Made by a program: the position numbers and the translations under genes. Shown piece after piece: positions 50,865 through 62,525 of a DNA stretch of 64,000 nucleotides. The notes beneath the pieces were generated by a model. That model saw only the letters and a program-made list of their open reading frames with translations, had not been told where the DNA came from and did no database searches. This stretch comes from Haematobia irritans (lineage: Eukaryota; Arthropoda; Insecta; Diptera; Muscidae). The stretch covers positions 77,532,003 through 77,596,002 of the forward strand of contig NC_134398.1 in NCBI RefSeq assembly GCF_050003625.1, in the 5' to 3' direction. Positions within the stretch are counted from its first letter, which is position 1. Every line of letters starts with the position of its first letter.

Positions 50865-52313
50865 CCCAATAAACACAGGATGAGCGTTTTTCAAATGCAA
50901 CAACTTTTCAGTTTGAGTGTAAATATAATTTTCAAAATAAATTCAACTTGACTTGAAATAGCTCATCTTCAATACATCTTCAAATTGTTTGCGAATTACT
51001 TCCAATTTGCCAAAATGTTGACGAAATCTTTGAAAAGGTGTTGAAGATAATATGAGAAAACTTTGACAAAACACTACCCTAAAATGCAACGAAAAAACCA
51101 TGTGGTTTTCAATACTTATTTGTGCAACGAAGTTCGTGGTCAATTACAAGAAATTAAAAAAATGGAAAATTTTAGACAAATAACCAAATAGTTTATAAAA
51201 ATACGTAAGTGAAAATAAAAAATTAAATAAAACTTTAAGGAAGTCACTAAATGTATATCTCTTTGCAGAAAACTAAAATTATGGATTCTACGTTCTTGAA
51301 AACATTAAAAAGCTGACCGATGAAAAAATGGTGGACAATTAACTGGAACTGCTTCAAATAGTTTATAATAATTGATACGTCAATATAAAAAATTAAATCA
51401 ACACTTTAGAGAAGTCACTAAATTTAAATCTCTTTGCAGAAAACTAAAATCTTTGGATGCTACATTCTTGCAAACATTAAGAAGCTGACCAATGAAAAAG
51501 GAGTGGCTTATCGACAAAAAAAAAAGATTTCCAGAAACATTACAAGTGCAACCAATTAAAATTGTTAAAAACAAAAAATTGTTGAAATCAACAACTTCTG
51601 GATGAAAATGTGCATCACATCGTCAGTTTAATTCATATGCTATTATCAGTTTAAAATTGATATTTTGTGAATTCGTTCTGCTGGAAATCAATTCTAACAC
51701 GCGGTCCAGTACGTTCCTAATTTCAAATTGCCCGCATGTTAATAAATTTTAATGCTGTTTTATGACACCAAAAGGAAGGAAAACGAATTATCAATGCAAA
51801 AGTGTTTACTAATAATGTTTAAGATGTTTAAAGTTTTGTTGTGTTTTTTTTTTTTTGTTCTTATTTGTTGATATGTTTAATAAGATTATTATTTATCAAT
51901 TGGTATTGTAGTGTATTATGTAGTGTAGTGTATTATTATATATTTTATTTTGATGAAAATGAATAAATTATACAAAATTCATAGAATTTTGGCTTTGACT
52001 TTCAATTTGAAGTGGGGATATCATTCATACAAATTTAGGTTGAAAAGTATTTGCAACGATGTTCATTTTGAATTTGACTCGCATCGAAAATTGTTTGACA
52101 AATTATTGAGTAGCGATGCATTTCAATTTGAGGATAACACTTGAGATATTATTGCTAATGTGTTGAATTTCACTGTTGAGGGTAATGTCTGTTTTTTGTT
52201 GAGAACGCGATTTTCTCAACAATTTCTCAACTTGAATATTACCCTAATCCTTTGAAAAAATGTTTGAAAAATTGTTGAAATTTAGCATTTTTCAAAGGTT
52301 TGTGTTTATTGGG
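50865..52313 (+). mobile_element. CCCAATAAACACA-family copy, full length
   Basis: Both 13-bp ends present (CCCAATAAACACA, TGTGTTTATTGGG), two intron-like modules (about 51207-51270 and the diverged 51374-51440), the 3' hairpin at about 52200, and the minus-strand open frame 50943-51143. It abuts an inverted fragment at 52314. Confidence 0.88.
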
Positions 52314-53060
52314 AAACGTTTGAAAAACGTTAGAATCCATAATTTTAGTTTTCTGCAAAGAGATATACATTTAGTGACTTCCTTAAAGTTTTATTTAATT
52401 TATTATTTTCACTTACCTATTTTTATAAACTATTTTATTTGTCTAAAATTTTCCATTTTTTTACTTCTTGCAATTGACCACGAACTTCGTTGCACAAATA
52501 AGTATTGAAAACCACATGGTTTTTTCGTTGCATTTTAGGGTAGTGTTTTGTCAAAGTTTTCTCATATTATCTTCAACACCTTTTCAAAGATTTCGTCAAC
52601 ATTTTGGCAAATTGGAAGTAATTCGCAAACAATTTGAAGATGTATTGAAGATGAGCTATTTCAAGTCATGTTGAATTTATGTTGAAAATTATATATACCC
52701 TCAAACTGAAAAGTTGTTGCATTTGAAAAACGCTCATCCTGTGTTTATTGGGTTGTGTTTATTGGGATTCAATAGGGCTGTCATAATTACCATGCCAGCA
52801 TTTCAAAGTTCCATTTCATCCTCATCGTTACCACAGACTCGGAAATGTATCAAAAAGTACGATATGTATACGACATTATTTTGCCATCACTATTCTCAAT
52901 AAACACAAACCTTTGAAAAATGCTAAATTTCAACAATTTTTCAAACATTTTTTCAAAGTATTAGGGTAATATTCAAGTTGAGAAATTGTTGAGAAAATCG
53001 GTGAACAACTTTCGACTTTCCAAATGGAAAAAAGTGATAGTTTTTCAAATATTTTGCCAG
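52314..53060 (-). mobile_element. Inverted CCCAATAAACACA-family fragments
   Basis: 52314-52752 is the left half in minus orientation, ending TGTGTTTATTGGG. A second end, TTGTGTTTATTGGG, follows at 52753-52766. 52895-53010 is the right end of another copy. 52770-52890 is unassigned. Confidence 0.75.
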
Positions 53061-53139
53061 ATACGCTGCCTGACAACTTATAAATCGACATAATCCCTTT
53101 ATGAAGACAATGTTCAATGTGTTTTATTCGTATATATGG

Positions 53140-53410
53140 CATACCTCGTATACGATGTCCAAAACTCGTCGCAAAAATGCCGTCCCTATAGATAAGTTGT
53201 ATCCCGCTAAGTTACTACACAAAAGCATCGCATGAGTGCAATTATTAGGTGCCTTTTTAGATAAATTTACAACGACGCCAATAAGTGCCCATTCAAACTA
53301 TCAGAAAAAGTGAATTTTAACATAGTTGTAAGAATCACTGTGGTCAAGTAAAACACGATTGCTTCGATGTTTTTTAATTTGATGAAACATTTATAAATTC
53401 TTATGAATAT
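53140..53410. repeat. Diverged repeat shared with 11740-12032
   Basis: See 11740-12032. This copy reads MSKTRRKNAVPIDKLYPAKL and a few more codons before TGA. Unrecognised. Confidence 0.5.
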
Positions 53411-53462
53411 AACATTTATACGACTATCACATCGCAGTATTGATTATGCATTCAGACTTGTA

Positions 53463-53719
53463 AGGTGGAATTACATACCATGCGTGCGTACGCTATATGC
53501 TATTGTCAAAAAAAGTTAAAATGTTGGAACTACAATTATTTGAGTTACACGACTAAAGTAGCGTAGCTACTTTTCAATGCGTCGGGTGCGTTGACAACAT
53601 GTAAACAAATCAAGAAACGAAAAACTATCTAAAATATGGACGAGAAATTATTGATTGAAGTTAAAATACATAAATTCCTATACTGTAAAAAATGCGTGGA
53701 ATACAAAAACATAACAAAT
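53463..53719. mobile_element. Truncated Harbinger-type MITE (same family as 17087-17519)
   Basis: AGGTGGAATTACATACCATG start, then close match to 17087-17365 with a short internal deletion. Cut off at 53719 by a CCCAATAAACACA element. It contains the beginning of the MADF-like frame. Confidence 0.85.
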
Positions 53720-54192
53720 CCCAATAAACACAAACGTTTGGAAAAAGCTAAATTTTAACAATTTTTCAACCATTTTTTCAGAGGATTAGTGTAATATACA
53801 AGTTGAGAAATTGTTGAGAAAATCGCGTTCTCAACAAAATACAGACATTACCCTCAACAGTAAAATTCAACTCATTACCAATAATTTCTCAAGTGTTATC
53901 CTCAAATTGAAATGCATCGCTACTCAATAATATCTCAAACAATTTTCGATGCGAGTCAAATTAAAAATTAACATCGTTGCAAATACTTTTCAACCAAAAT
54001 TTGTATGAATGATATCCCCACCTGAAATTGAAGTCAAAGCCAAAATTCTATGAATTTTGTATAATTTTCGTCAAAATAAATTATATGATAATACACTACA
54101 CTACATAATACACTACAATACCAATTGAAAAATAATAATCTTATTAAACATATCAACAAATAAGAACAAAACAACAAAACTTTAAATATCTT

Positions 54193-54436
54193 ATGCGCTT
54201 TACAGACTATCAGTTATTCCAGACGGAATGTCAGTGTTTGTAAAGAATCTTACAGTGTGTCGGATCGATACGACTTGTAGGCGATGACTAAATAATCGGT
54301 AAATGTGTTATCGATCCCATAAACATGCAGCAGTATCGATTATGCCTTCGGACTTAACGTATAATGTGCACAATATATGGGATATGTTCGACACGAGCAC
54401 TGTCGTCCGGAATAACTGATAATCTGTAAAGCGCAT
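54193..54436. mobile_element. 244-bp MITE with ATGCGCTTTACAGACTATCA ends, copy 1
   Basis: Inverted ends of about 30 bases (ATGCGCTTTACAGACTATCA, then GTTATTCCGGACG). Identical-length copies at 59066-59309 (opposite orientation) and 59587-59830. Non-coding. Confidence 0.85.
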
Positions 54437-54567
54437 AACATAAATATTTGTCCCGAACGACAAATCTAACATGTCAATGTCTTCGATAGTCGATATATGG
54501 CTGTTCTACAATTCTAACAAAACAGCCGCAGAAAAACTCAACTCGATGAAGATCTTTTATATATATG

Positions 54568-54749
54568 TATAAGTAAAAATAGTATGACATTTGGCGATGT
54601 TGTCAATTAAATTGCGGAGAAATAAACGCGGAATAGCTCCAAAATAGCTGTTTTCTTCGTTCGAAATGTATTGTCAACACTCTCATTTTTCAACGCGAAA
54701 GAATGGTTAAGTGAAGTTTTTTTCGTGCCAACAAACATAGTACCCACCT
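54568..54749 (-). mobile_element. End fragment of the AGGTGGGTACTATG element
   Basis: Reverse complement of 55289-55471 for about 183 bases, ending CCCACCT at 54749 followed by TAA, the target motif of this family. Only this end of the element is present. Confidence 0.8.
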
Positions 54750-55619
54750 TAAAGTGTTAATTTAATTTCTCATATAGACTTACCAATTATTACTATTTGA
54801 AGCAGTTCCAGTCAACTGTCCAACATTTTTTCATCGGTCAGCTTTTTAATGTTTTCTGCAAAGAGATATACATTTAGTGACTTCCTTAAAGTGCTATTTC
54901 AACTTTTTAATTTCACTTACCTATTATTATAAACTATTTGGAGTAAATTCAGTTATTTGTCTAAAATTTTCCAATTTTTTTATTTCTTCCAATTGGCCAC
55001 GAACTTCGTTGCACAAATAAGTATTGAAAACCACATGGTTTTTTCGTTGCATTTTAGTTTTGTCAAAGTTTTCTCATATTATCTTCAACACCTTTTCAAA
55101 GATTTCACCAATATTTTGGCAAATTGGAAGTAATTCGCAAACAATTTGAAGATGTATTGAAGATGAGCTGTTTCAAGTTGAATTTATGTTGAAAATTATA
55201 TTTAACCTCAAACTGAAAAGTTGTTGCATTTGAAAAACGCTCATCCTGTGTTTATTGGGAAAGCACAGGGGCAAGGAATCCCAATTAAAGGTGGGTACTA
55301 TGTTTGTTGGCACGAAAAAAACTTCACTTAACCATTCTTTCGCGTTGAAAAATGAGAGTGTTGACAATACATTTCGAACGAAGAAAACAGCTATTTTGGA
55401 GCTATTCCGCGTTTATTTCTCCGCAATTTAATTGACAACATCGCCAAATGTCATACTATTTTTACTTATACATACGCAGCAGCTGATTGTTTACATACAC
55501 GCATTCATGATAATTGTTTTGAAAAGTGTTTTTCTACCAGTTTTTGGATTGTTTTGCAAAAAAATCTCATACAGCACTGGACACTAATAATTGTTAAGAA
55601 TAAAGCTCCAGCCGCTCTA

Positions 55620-55970
55620 CTCCTGGTGTCTTACCACATTCTGCAACAGCTTTTACAACATGTGGTACATTGTCTTCTTCAGCTTTTCCAAATGGATACC
55701 GTCAATTTGTAACGCACATCAAAAAAACATATAATTCCGGTGTTATGCTAACTTTTACATCATGCGCAGCAATGGACTCATTCCTCAACAAACTTATTTC
55801 GTTGGTGTCCACAATATCTACACAATCGCATTGCAATACCATGCTGTTGCCGCCTCACTAGCAATTTCAAATCCAGTGGTCACCACCACGGTTCCCACAA
55901 AGGATAATAACGCCATTTCATTTGCCAATGTTGTTACATCGGGGGGAACAACCAACTTAAGCCCATAACT
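55620..55970 (+). pseudogene. Gene-like fragment, unrecognised, frameshifted
   Basis: 55623-55861 reads PGVLPHSATAFTTCGT... and 55762-55968 reads AISNPVVTTTVPTKDNNAIS in a second frame. Ser/Thr/Val-rich, GC content above surroundings, no domain recognised. It may be a captured host-gene fragment. Confidence 0.35.
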
Positions 55971-56759
55971 CAAGTTCAAGGGTAGTCCCTAAGCCAAAGT
56001 CACTGTTCCCGACTTATATTTCGTCACAAAGGGATGTTAGTGTTCTATACCAGACTCTTCGTTGACTGAAATTAATACATTGAGAAGCAATTGGCTGGTT
56101 TACTGAAGGATGTTATACTCTCCCAATGTATAAGTTCCAATAACTATTTCAGTCACGTTATGAAATTCAACCAGTGTTTTGAATTGATAAAATGCTAGAA
56201 TGCCGCTAACTGAAATTTAAAAGCCACAACGAAATTAAATCGTTTCATTCCAGCCTATCGCAACCATTTTGGACAAATGATGAATACAAGAAAATTATTT
56301 TGCTATTTAAATAAAAATTATTTAATTATTTGCTATAAACATTTATTTTGGATATAACTTTGTTCAGAAAAATTTACTAATTTTATATTAAAAAGTATAA
56401 AACGTATAAGACCACCCAATTACTTATACCCCGGTATATAAAAATAAAACAAGTTCGATTATAATTTTATTATGATTTTTTATTAATTTGTACATTTATA
56501 CACTAATTAAAGACCCTAGAACACAATGTTTTCTTTTCTGGATTATCAGCTTTCTTTCATTAATATTGTTATATTTAAAAATTTTTAATTATCATTTCTC
56601 ATATTTAGCTTTCATGTTGTTTCCATTAAAAATTAAAATTGCATTAACATTTCTTTTGTTCAATTCTCATTCATTTACGCCTCTTACACACAAAAAACGA
56701 GCTCGCTTAACAAATAGAAAAGGGAGCAATTACGAGGAGCGGTAAAATAATAAAAAAAA

Positions 56760-57700
56760 TACAATTCATTTCTTTGTAAAAAATGGGTGTTGAATGTAGA
56801 AGCACTGGGTTTACAGAGATAAGACGAAATCGTTTTTAAGCATATTTTAAAAAAGAAATCTTCATCGATTACATCTGCAGTATTATGACAATTAGCTTCT
56901 TCTACTTCTTCGTGTTCTGTGCAAACATTATGTAGCATAACATTAGTCAATTCTAAATTAGCAGGGGATGATGATAAATGGTGGCCTGGTTGTATCTCTA
57001 CAATATGACGCTGATGGAATGCTATTGTTGCTGATGGCTGAAGCGATGATGGTACTGTTGTAATAGGCGGAGTTTCCAAAGGGCACCGGTCGCCGATTGG
57101 AAACTCCTAGAAGACATTCCTTAGGGGTAAAATTTCACCCGGCCACTACTTCGCCAGCAAAATCCAATTTAACAACATCACCTGGTAAACATTCCTCCAC
57201 ATCAACTTCATTCTCTGCCGTATTTATACGGTTCAATGTCATTGTAATATCTGGACCAGACTTAAGTCCCACGGTAGCTCCTGCTAAAGCCATTGTAGTG
57301 GTGGGAACAACAACATTCGATCCAGCTGCTGGTGATACTATTGTGGATGATTGTGAAACCACCATTGCATTAGTATTGCATTTGTATTACTAACGGCAGC
57401 AACAGTCGATATTGCATTTGAAGAATTAGTAATAGTGGCTAATATTGGAGTAGTATTTGCTGCCACCCCAATGGGACCACTCACTACTTGGGCGGCCGTT
57501 GTATTTGGTTGTTGCAATACAATATTTGCGGTCACAGCCACTGTGGTCGTGGCAGGTGTTGAGGGTGCTATGTTGGAGTTGTTCACTGTAGCTGATGTAG
57601 TGGCTGCAATTGTGGGTGTCAGGGATGTGAGGGCAGATGCTACTGTGGCAGAAACGGCTACAGAACCAGATGCTGTTATATATGTTATATACATATAGCA
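56760..57700 (-). pseudogene. Ala/Thr-rich gene-like fragment with frameshifts
   Basis: Minus-strand frames succeed each other: 57694-57360 (AVSATVASALTSLTPTIAAT...), 57365-57135 (VVSQSSTIVSPAAGSNVVVP... then the acidic EVDVEECLPGDVVKLD) and 57079-56760 (TTVPSSLQPSATIAFHQRHI... HNVCTEHEEVEE). The change near 57360 is a small indel within an NTNA run; a TGA ends the second frame at about 57133. Low-complexity Ala/Thr/Val segments plus an acidic end resemble a nuclear regulatory protein, but I do not recognise it. Confidence 0.4.
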
Positions 57701-58021
57701 CTCCGTTATTTTTATTTCGTCAATCTAATTGCATTTTTAAATAACAACGCGAACCACTTTTGTATTCTAATTTAACACAAATCATTTGAATAAATCAATT
57801 ATTTCTTAATTCACATTACAAATGGCGCCATGTTTTGAAACTAACTAATCTCAACATATGGAAGGATTTAAAGCCGACCTAATTAGGGACTATGAACTTT
57901 ATGTCAGTTTTTCAACTCGAAAAAAAACAAAGTACCACAAATGAAAAAATATTTCGGTAGTTTTTCGCATTTTTGGTTTTGTATGGGATTTCGCTTCGGA
58001 AACCGAACATAGTACCTACCT

Positions 58022-58960
58022 TAACACAGGATGAGCGTTTTTCAAATGCAACAACTTTTCAATTTGAAGGTATATATAATATTCAACATAAATATAACTT
58101 GACTTGAAACAGCTCATTTTCAATACGTCTTCAAATTGTTTGCGAATTACTTCCAATTTTCCAAATGTTGTTGTTGAAGATAATAAGAGAAAACTTTGAC
58201 AAAACACTACCCCAAAATGCAACGAAAAAACCGCGTGGTTTTCAATACTTATTTGTGCAACGAAGTTCGTGGTCAATTGGAAGAAATAAAAAAATTGGAA
58301 AATTTTAGACAAATAACTGAATTTATCCCAAATAGTTTAAAATAATAGGTAAGTGAAAATAAAAAATGAAATAAAACTTTAAAGAAGTCACTAAATGTAT
58401 ATATCTTTGCAGAAAACTAAAATTATGGATTCTACGTTCTTGAAAACATTAAAAAGCTGACCGGTAAAAAATGTTGGACAATTAACTGGAACTGCTTCAA
58501 ATAGTTTATAATAATTGGTAAGTCAATATGAAAAATAAAATCAACACTTTAAAGAAATCACTAAATTTAAATCTGTTTGCAGAAAACTAAAATCATTGGA
58601 TGGTACATTCTTGCAAAAATTAAGAAGCTGAACAATGAAAAATGAATTACTTATCGACAAGAAAAAGTTTCCAGAAAATTGCAAAGTGCAACCAATTAAA
58701 ATTGTTAAAAACAACAAATTGTTAAAATCAGCAACTTCTGGATGAAAATGTGCATCACATCGTTCGTTTAATTTATATCATATAATCAGTTTAAAATGGA
58801 TATTTTGTGAATTCCTTCTATTCTAAGACGTGATCCAGCACGTTCCTAATTTCAAATTGCCCGCATATTAATACATTTTAATGCTGTTTTATGACACCAA
58901 CAGGAAGGAAATCGAATTATCAATGCAAAAGTGTTTACAAATAATTTTTAAGTTTTGTTT
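58022..58960 (+). mobile_element. CCCAATAAACACA-family copy, start split off, right end missing
   Basis: The first bases (CCCAAT, 55280-55285) lie on the other side of the Harbinger-like insertion. It has both intron-like modules (58346-58412 and 58517-58582). It ends in AT-rich sequence near 58960 without the 3' hairpin. Confidence 0.8.
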
Positions 58961-59065
58961 TTTTCTTATTTGTTCACTCATAGAAAAAAGTCTGTTGTTA
59001 ATAGCAAACGCTATCTGCTGTTTTTCAGCAAACAAAATGCTGCTGTTTTAGCAGTTTTTTTGCTA

Positions 59066-59309
59066 ATGCGCTTTACAGACTATCAGTTATTCCGGACGAC
59101 TGTACTCGTGTCGAACATATCCCATATATTGTGCACATTGTAAGTTAAGTCCGAAGGCATAATCGATACTGCTGCATGTTTATGGGATCGATAACACATT
59201 TACCGATTATTTGGTCATCGCCGACAAGTCGTATCGATCCGACACACTGTAAGATTCTTTACAAACACCGACATCACGTCCGGAATAACTGATAGTCTGT
59301 AAAGCGCAT
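59066..59309. mobile_element. 244-bp MITE, copy 2 (inverted)
   Basis: ATGCGCTTTACAGACTATCA ends, with TA on both sides (59064-59065, 59310-59311). It splits an AGCAAACA/TGCTGTTT-rich repeat (58990-59360). Confidence 0.85.
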
Positions 59310-59586
59310 TAAACAGCAAACAATCTGTTATTTTGGAACAGCAAATATACTGCAGGAAAGTCAGTTGTTTGCTGAAATTTTCTGCTGATACGAATAAAAT
59401 TATAAATTCACACTGGTCAAATGGGCAATAGTAAAATGGTACACCTTATATAACATCAAAACTTAAAAACAATTTGATTTTTTTATTATGTAATAGCATT
59501 TGTGAACAAATTATCCTTTTTAGTAATTTACATTTTTTTTCATTAAATGGGATTTGTATACGCTTACTTCTATGAATATGTGACTA

Positions 59587-59830
59587 ATGCCCTTTACAGA
59601 CTATCAGTTATTCCGGACGGAATGTCGGTGTTTGTAAAGAATCTTACAGTGTGTCGGATCGATACGACTTGTAGGCGATGACTAAATAATCGGTAAATGT
59701 GTTATCGATCCCATAAACATGCAGCAGTATCGATTATGCCTTCGGACTTAACGTATAATGTGCACAATATATGGGATATGTTCGACACGAGCACTGTCGT
59801 CCGGAATAACTGATAATCTGTAAAGCGCAT
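59587..59830. mobile_element. 244-bp MITE, copy 3
   Basis: Nearly identical to copy 1. The shared segment extends to about 59952 (ATAAATATTTGTCCCGAACG...AACTCGATGAAGATCTT), so 54193-54556 and 59587-59952 were duplicated together. Confidence 0.85.
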
Positions 59831-59952
59831 AACATAAATATTTGTCCCGAACGACAAATCTAACATGTCAATGTCTTCGATAGTCGATATATGGCTGTTC
59901 TACAATTCTAACAAAACAGCCGCAGAAAAACTCAACTCGATGAAGATCTTCT

Positions 59953-60740
59953 AAAAGGGCTCTATATATTTGCGAAGTATTTTCCAATAAGAGCTGGTAT
60001 TTTCGTATTCGAAGAAAAATTTAATGTTTTGAGATAAATGTTCGGATGCTTATTTCATAATAAAGCGAAAAGTATGCAGTTGATAATGAAAAGCAATTTA
60101 AACTAAATATATTCATGTGAATTCTATCGTTGAGGCTGTAATTCGACGCTGGGATGATAGCATTCTTTCATCCGACGGGAAGGTATTAAAGTCGCAATAT
60201 CTTGGTGGCTTATTATGATTGCCCAGCTTGGAAACGTTTCCTGCAAAAAAGTGGCTTGTGTGACACGTAACTGTTAAAAGTTACCGTTGTCCAGTTCAAC
60301 ACCAACCAGCTCTAACCATAAAAAAAGTTAATTTGTGAAAAAATCAAGTAACTCCGCAAGGCCACTAACCAAACTAAACAGTCGTACATGGAGAATAGAG
60401 GACCCTCATATAAAACAATTTTGCATTTTGACATATATGCTGAGGTGGAAATGAGCTTCATTTGTCAAGATGATTTTCCGATGAAAGTCCGGATTCTGTG
60501 ACAGCAACAATTATTTTTACCTCCTCCATATGTTATTGAACCGCGAATACAAAGGGAGCAGCGCAGCTATGTTTCATTTAAAAAAATTAAATCTCTGCCA
60601 ATTTTACTCTCTTGCTAGTTTTTATTGGATAATTATTGCTAGAAAAGTACGCGAAAAGACCTATTGTTGGTTTTGACAAATGTCAACGTCGATATTTCAA
60701 ACGCCAACGCCGTCAAAGCATCACTTTTAAACGAAAACAC
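59953..60740. other. Unassigned, probably older unique or decayed sequence
   Basis: GC content is more balanced than in neighbours, but no frame above about 40 codons or known motif could be supported. Confidence 0.35.
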
Positions 60741-62160
60741 CCCAATAAACACAGGATGAGCGTTTTTCAAATGCAACAACTTTTCTGTTTGAGCTTAAAA
60801 TATAATTTTCAACATAAATTCAACTTGACTTGAAATAGCTCATCTTCAATACATCTTCAAATTGTTTGCGAATTATTTCCAATTTGCCAAAATGTTTACG
60901 AAATCTTTGAAAAGGTGTTGAAGATAATATGAGAAAACTTTGACAAAACACTACACTAAAATGCAACGAAAAAACCATGTGGTTTTTAATACTTATTTGT
61001 GCAACGAAGTTCGTGGTCAATTGCAAGAATTTAAAGAAATGGAAAATTTTAGACAAATAACCAAATAGTTTATAAAAATAGGTAAGTGAAAATAAAAAAT
61101 GAAATAAAACTTAAGGGAGTCACTAAATGTATATCTCTTTGCAGAAAACTAAAATTATGGATTCTACGTTCTTGAAAACATTAAAAAGCTGACCGATGAA
61201 AAAATGGTAGACAATTAACTGGAACTGCTTCAAATAGTTTATAATAATTGGTACGTCAATAAGAAAAATTAAATCAACACTTTAGAGAAGTCACTAAATT
61301 TAAATCTCTTTGCAGAAAACTAAAATCTTTGGATGCTACATTCCTGCAAACATTAAGAAGCTGACAAATGAAAAATGAGTGGTTTATCGACAAGAAAAAG
61401 ATTCCAGAAACATTACAAGTGCAACCAATTAAAATTGTTAAAAACAAAAAATTGTTGAAATCAACAACTTCTGGATGAAAAAGTGCATCACATCGTCAGT
61501 TTAATTCATATGCTATTATCAGTTTAAAATGGATATTTTGTGAATTCCTTCTGCTGGAAATCAATTCTAACACGCGGTCCAGTACGTTCCTAATTTCAAA
61601 TTGTTAATAAATGTTAATGCTGTTTTATGATACCAAAAGGAAGGAAATCGAATTATTAATGCAAAAGTTTTTACTAATAATGTTTAAGATATTTAAAGTT
61701 TTGTTGTTTGTGTTTTTTTTTGTTCTTAATTGTTGATTATTATTTATCAATTGGTATTGTAGTGTATTATGTAGTGTAGTGTATTATTATATATTTTATT
61801 TTGATGAAAATGAATAAATTATACAAAATTCATAGAATTTTGGCTTTGACTTTCAATTTGAAGTGGGGATATCATTCATACAAATTTAGGTTGAAAAGTA
61901 TTTGCAACGATGTTCATTTTGAATTTGACTTGCATGAAAATTGTTTGACAAATTATTGAGTAGCGATGCATTTCAATTTAAGGATAACACTTGAGATATT
62001 GCTAATGTGTTGAATTTCACTGTTGAGGATAATGTCTGTTTTTTGTTGAGAACGCGATTTTCTCAACAATTTCTCAACTTGAATATTACCCTAATCCTTT
62101 GAAAAAATGTTTGAAAAATTTTTGAAATTTAGCATGTTTCAAACGTTTGTGTTTATTGGG
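60741..62160 (+). mobile_element. CCCAATAAACACA-family copy, complete with AC target duplication
   Basis: 1420 bp. Ends CCCAATAAACACAGGATGAG and ..GTTTGTGTTTATTGGG; AC at 60739-60740 and 62161-62162. One clear intron-like module (61081-61145, GTAAGT...CTTTGCAG) and a second whose donor has decayed to GTACGT (61250-61316). The 3' hairpin GTTGAGAACGCGATTTTCTC is near 62046. Best reference copy in the window. Confidence 0.9.
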
Positions 62161-62525
62161 ACGCAAAGATTATCTGAATTAAGAAGATGTCTATATGCTT
62201 CCTCTTTTTTTTCCAATAGGCTCATGAGTTTAGGTCCATACATGTATGAGAGAGTTGGAAAAAAATGGGTATGATGTTAAGAATCTAAAAAAGAAAAGAA
62301 AATGAAGAATTTTCAATTTGGTTAATAGGCCTGTTTCTGCACTCTTTTAATACAACATTTATGCCAAAAGAAATTACTTCAAGTAAATTGTGTTTATTTT
62401 TATTTTGTTGGGTCTTTATTGGTATTGCCATACAAGACATAATGACTAATAGGGTTTATTTATAATTATATGATGATAAAAATGGCAATTTTAACGGTTA
62501 AAATGGAACTTAATACCCACCTTAA
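62161..62525. other. Mostly unassigned; ends in a MITE terminus
   Basis: No gene. 62490-62522 (GGAACTTAATACCCACCT) is the end of another copy of the element that starts at 62526. Confidence 0.4.

Larger units (their letters stand above)
53720..55259 (-). mobile_element. CCCAATAAACACA-family copy in minus orientation, with insertions
   Basis: Runs from CCCAATAAACACAAACG to ..CATCCTGTGTTTATTGGG. 54193-54749 is foreign: a 244-bp MITE, a 120-bp segment duplicated at 59831-59950, and a 183-bp end of the AGGTGGGTACTATG element. Confidence 0.85.
55289..58021. mobile_element. Harbinger-like 2.7-kb element carrying gene-like sequence
   Basis: Ends AGGTGGGTACTATGTTTG and (inverted) AGGTAGGTACTATGTTCG; TSD TAA at 55286-55288 and 58022-58024. 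Removing it joins CCCAAT..TAA to CACAGGATGAGCG, rebuilding the start of a CCCAATAAACACA copy, so the boundaries are secure. No transposase is recognisable. The interior has codon-like sequence on both strands (next entries) and AT-rich filler at 56240-56680. Confidence 0.85.
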
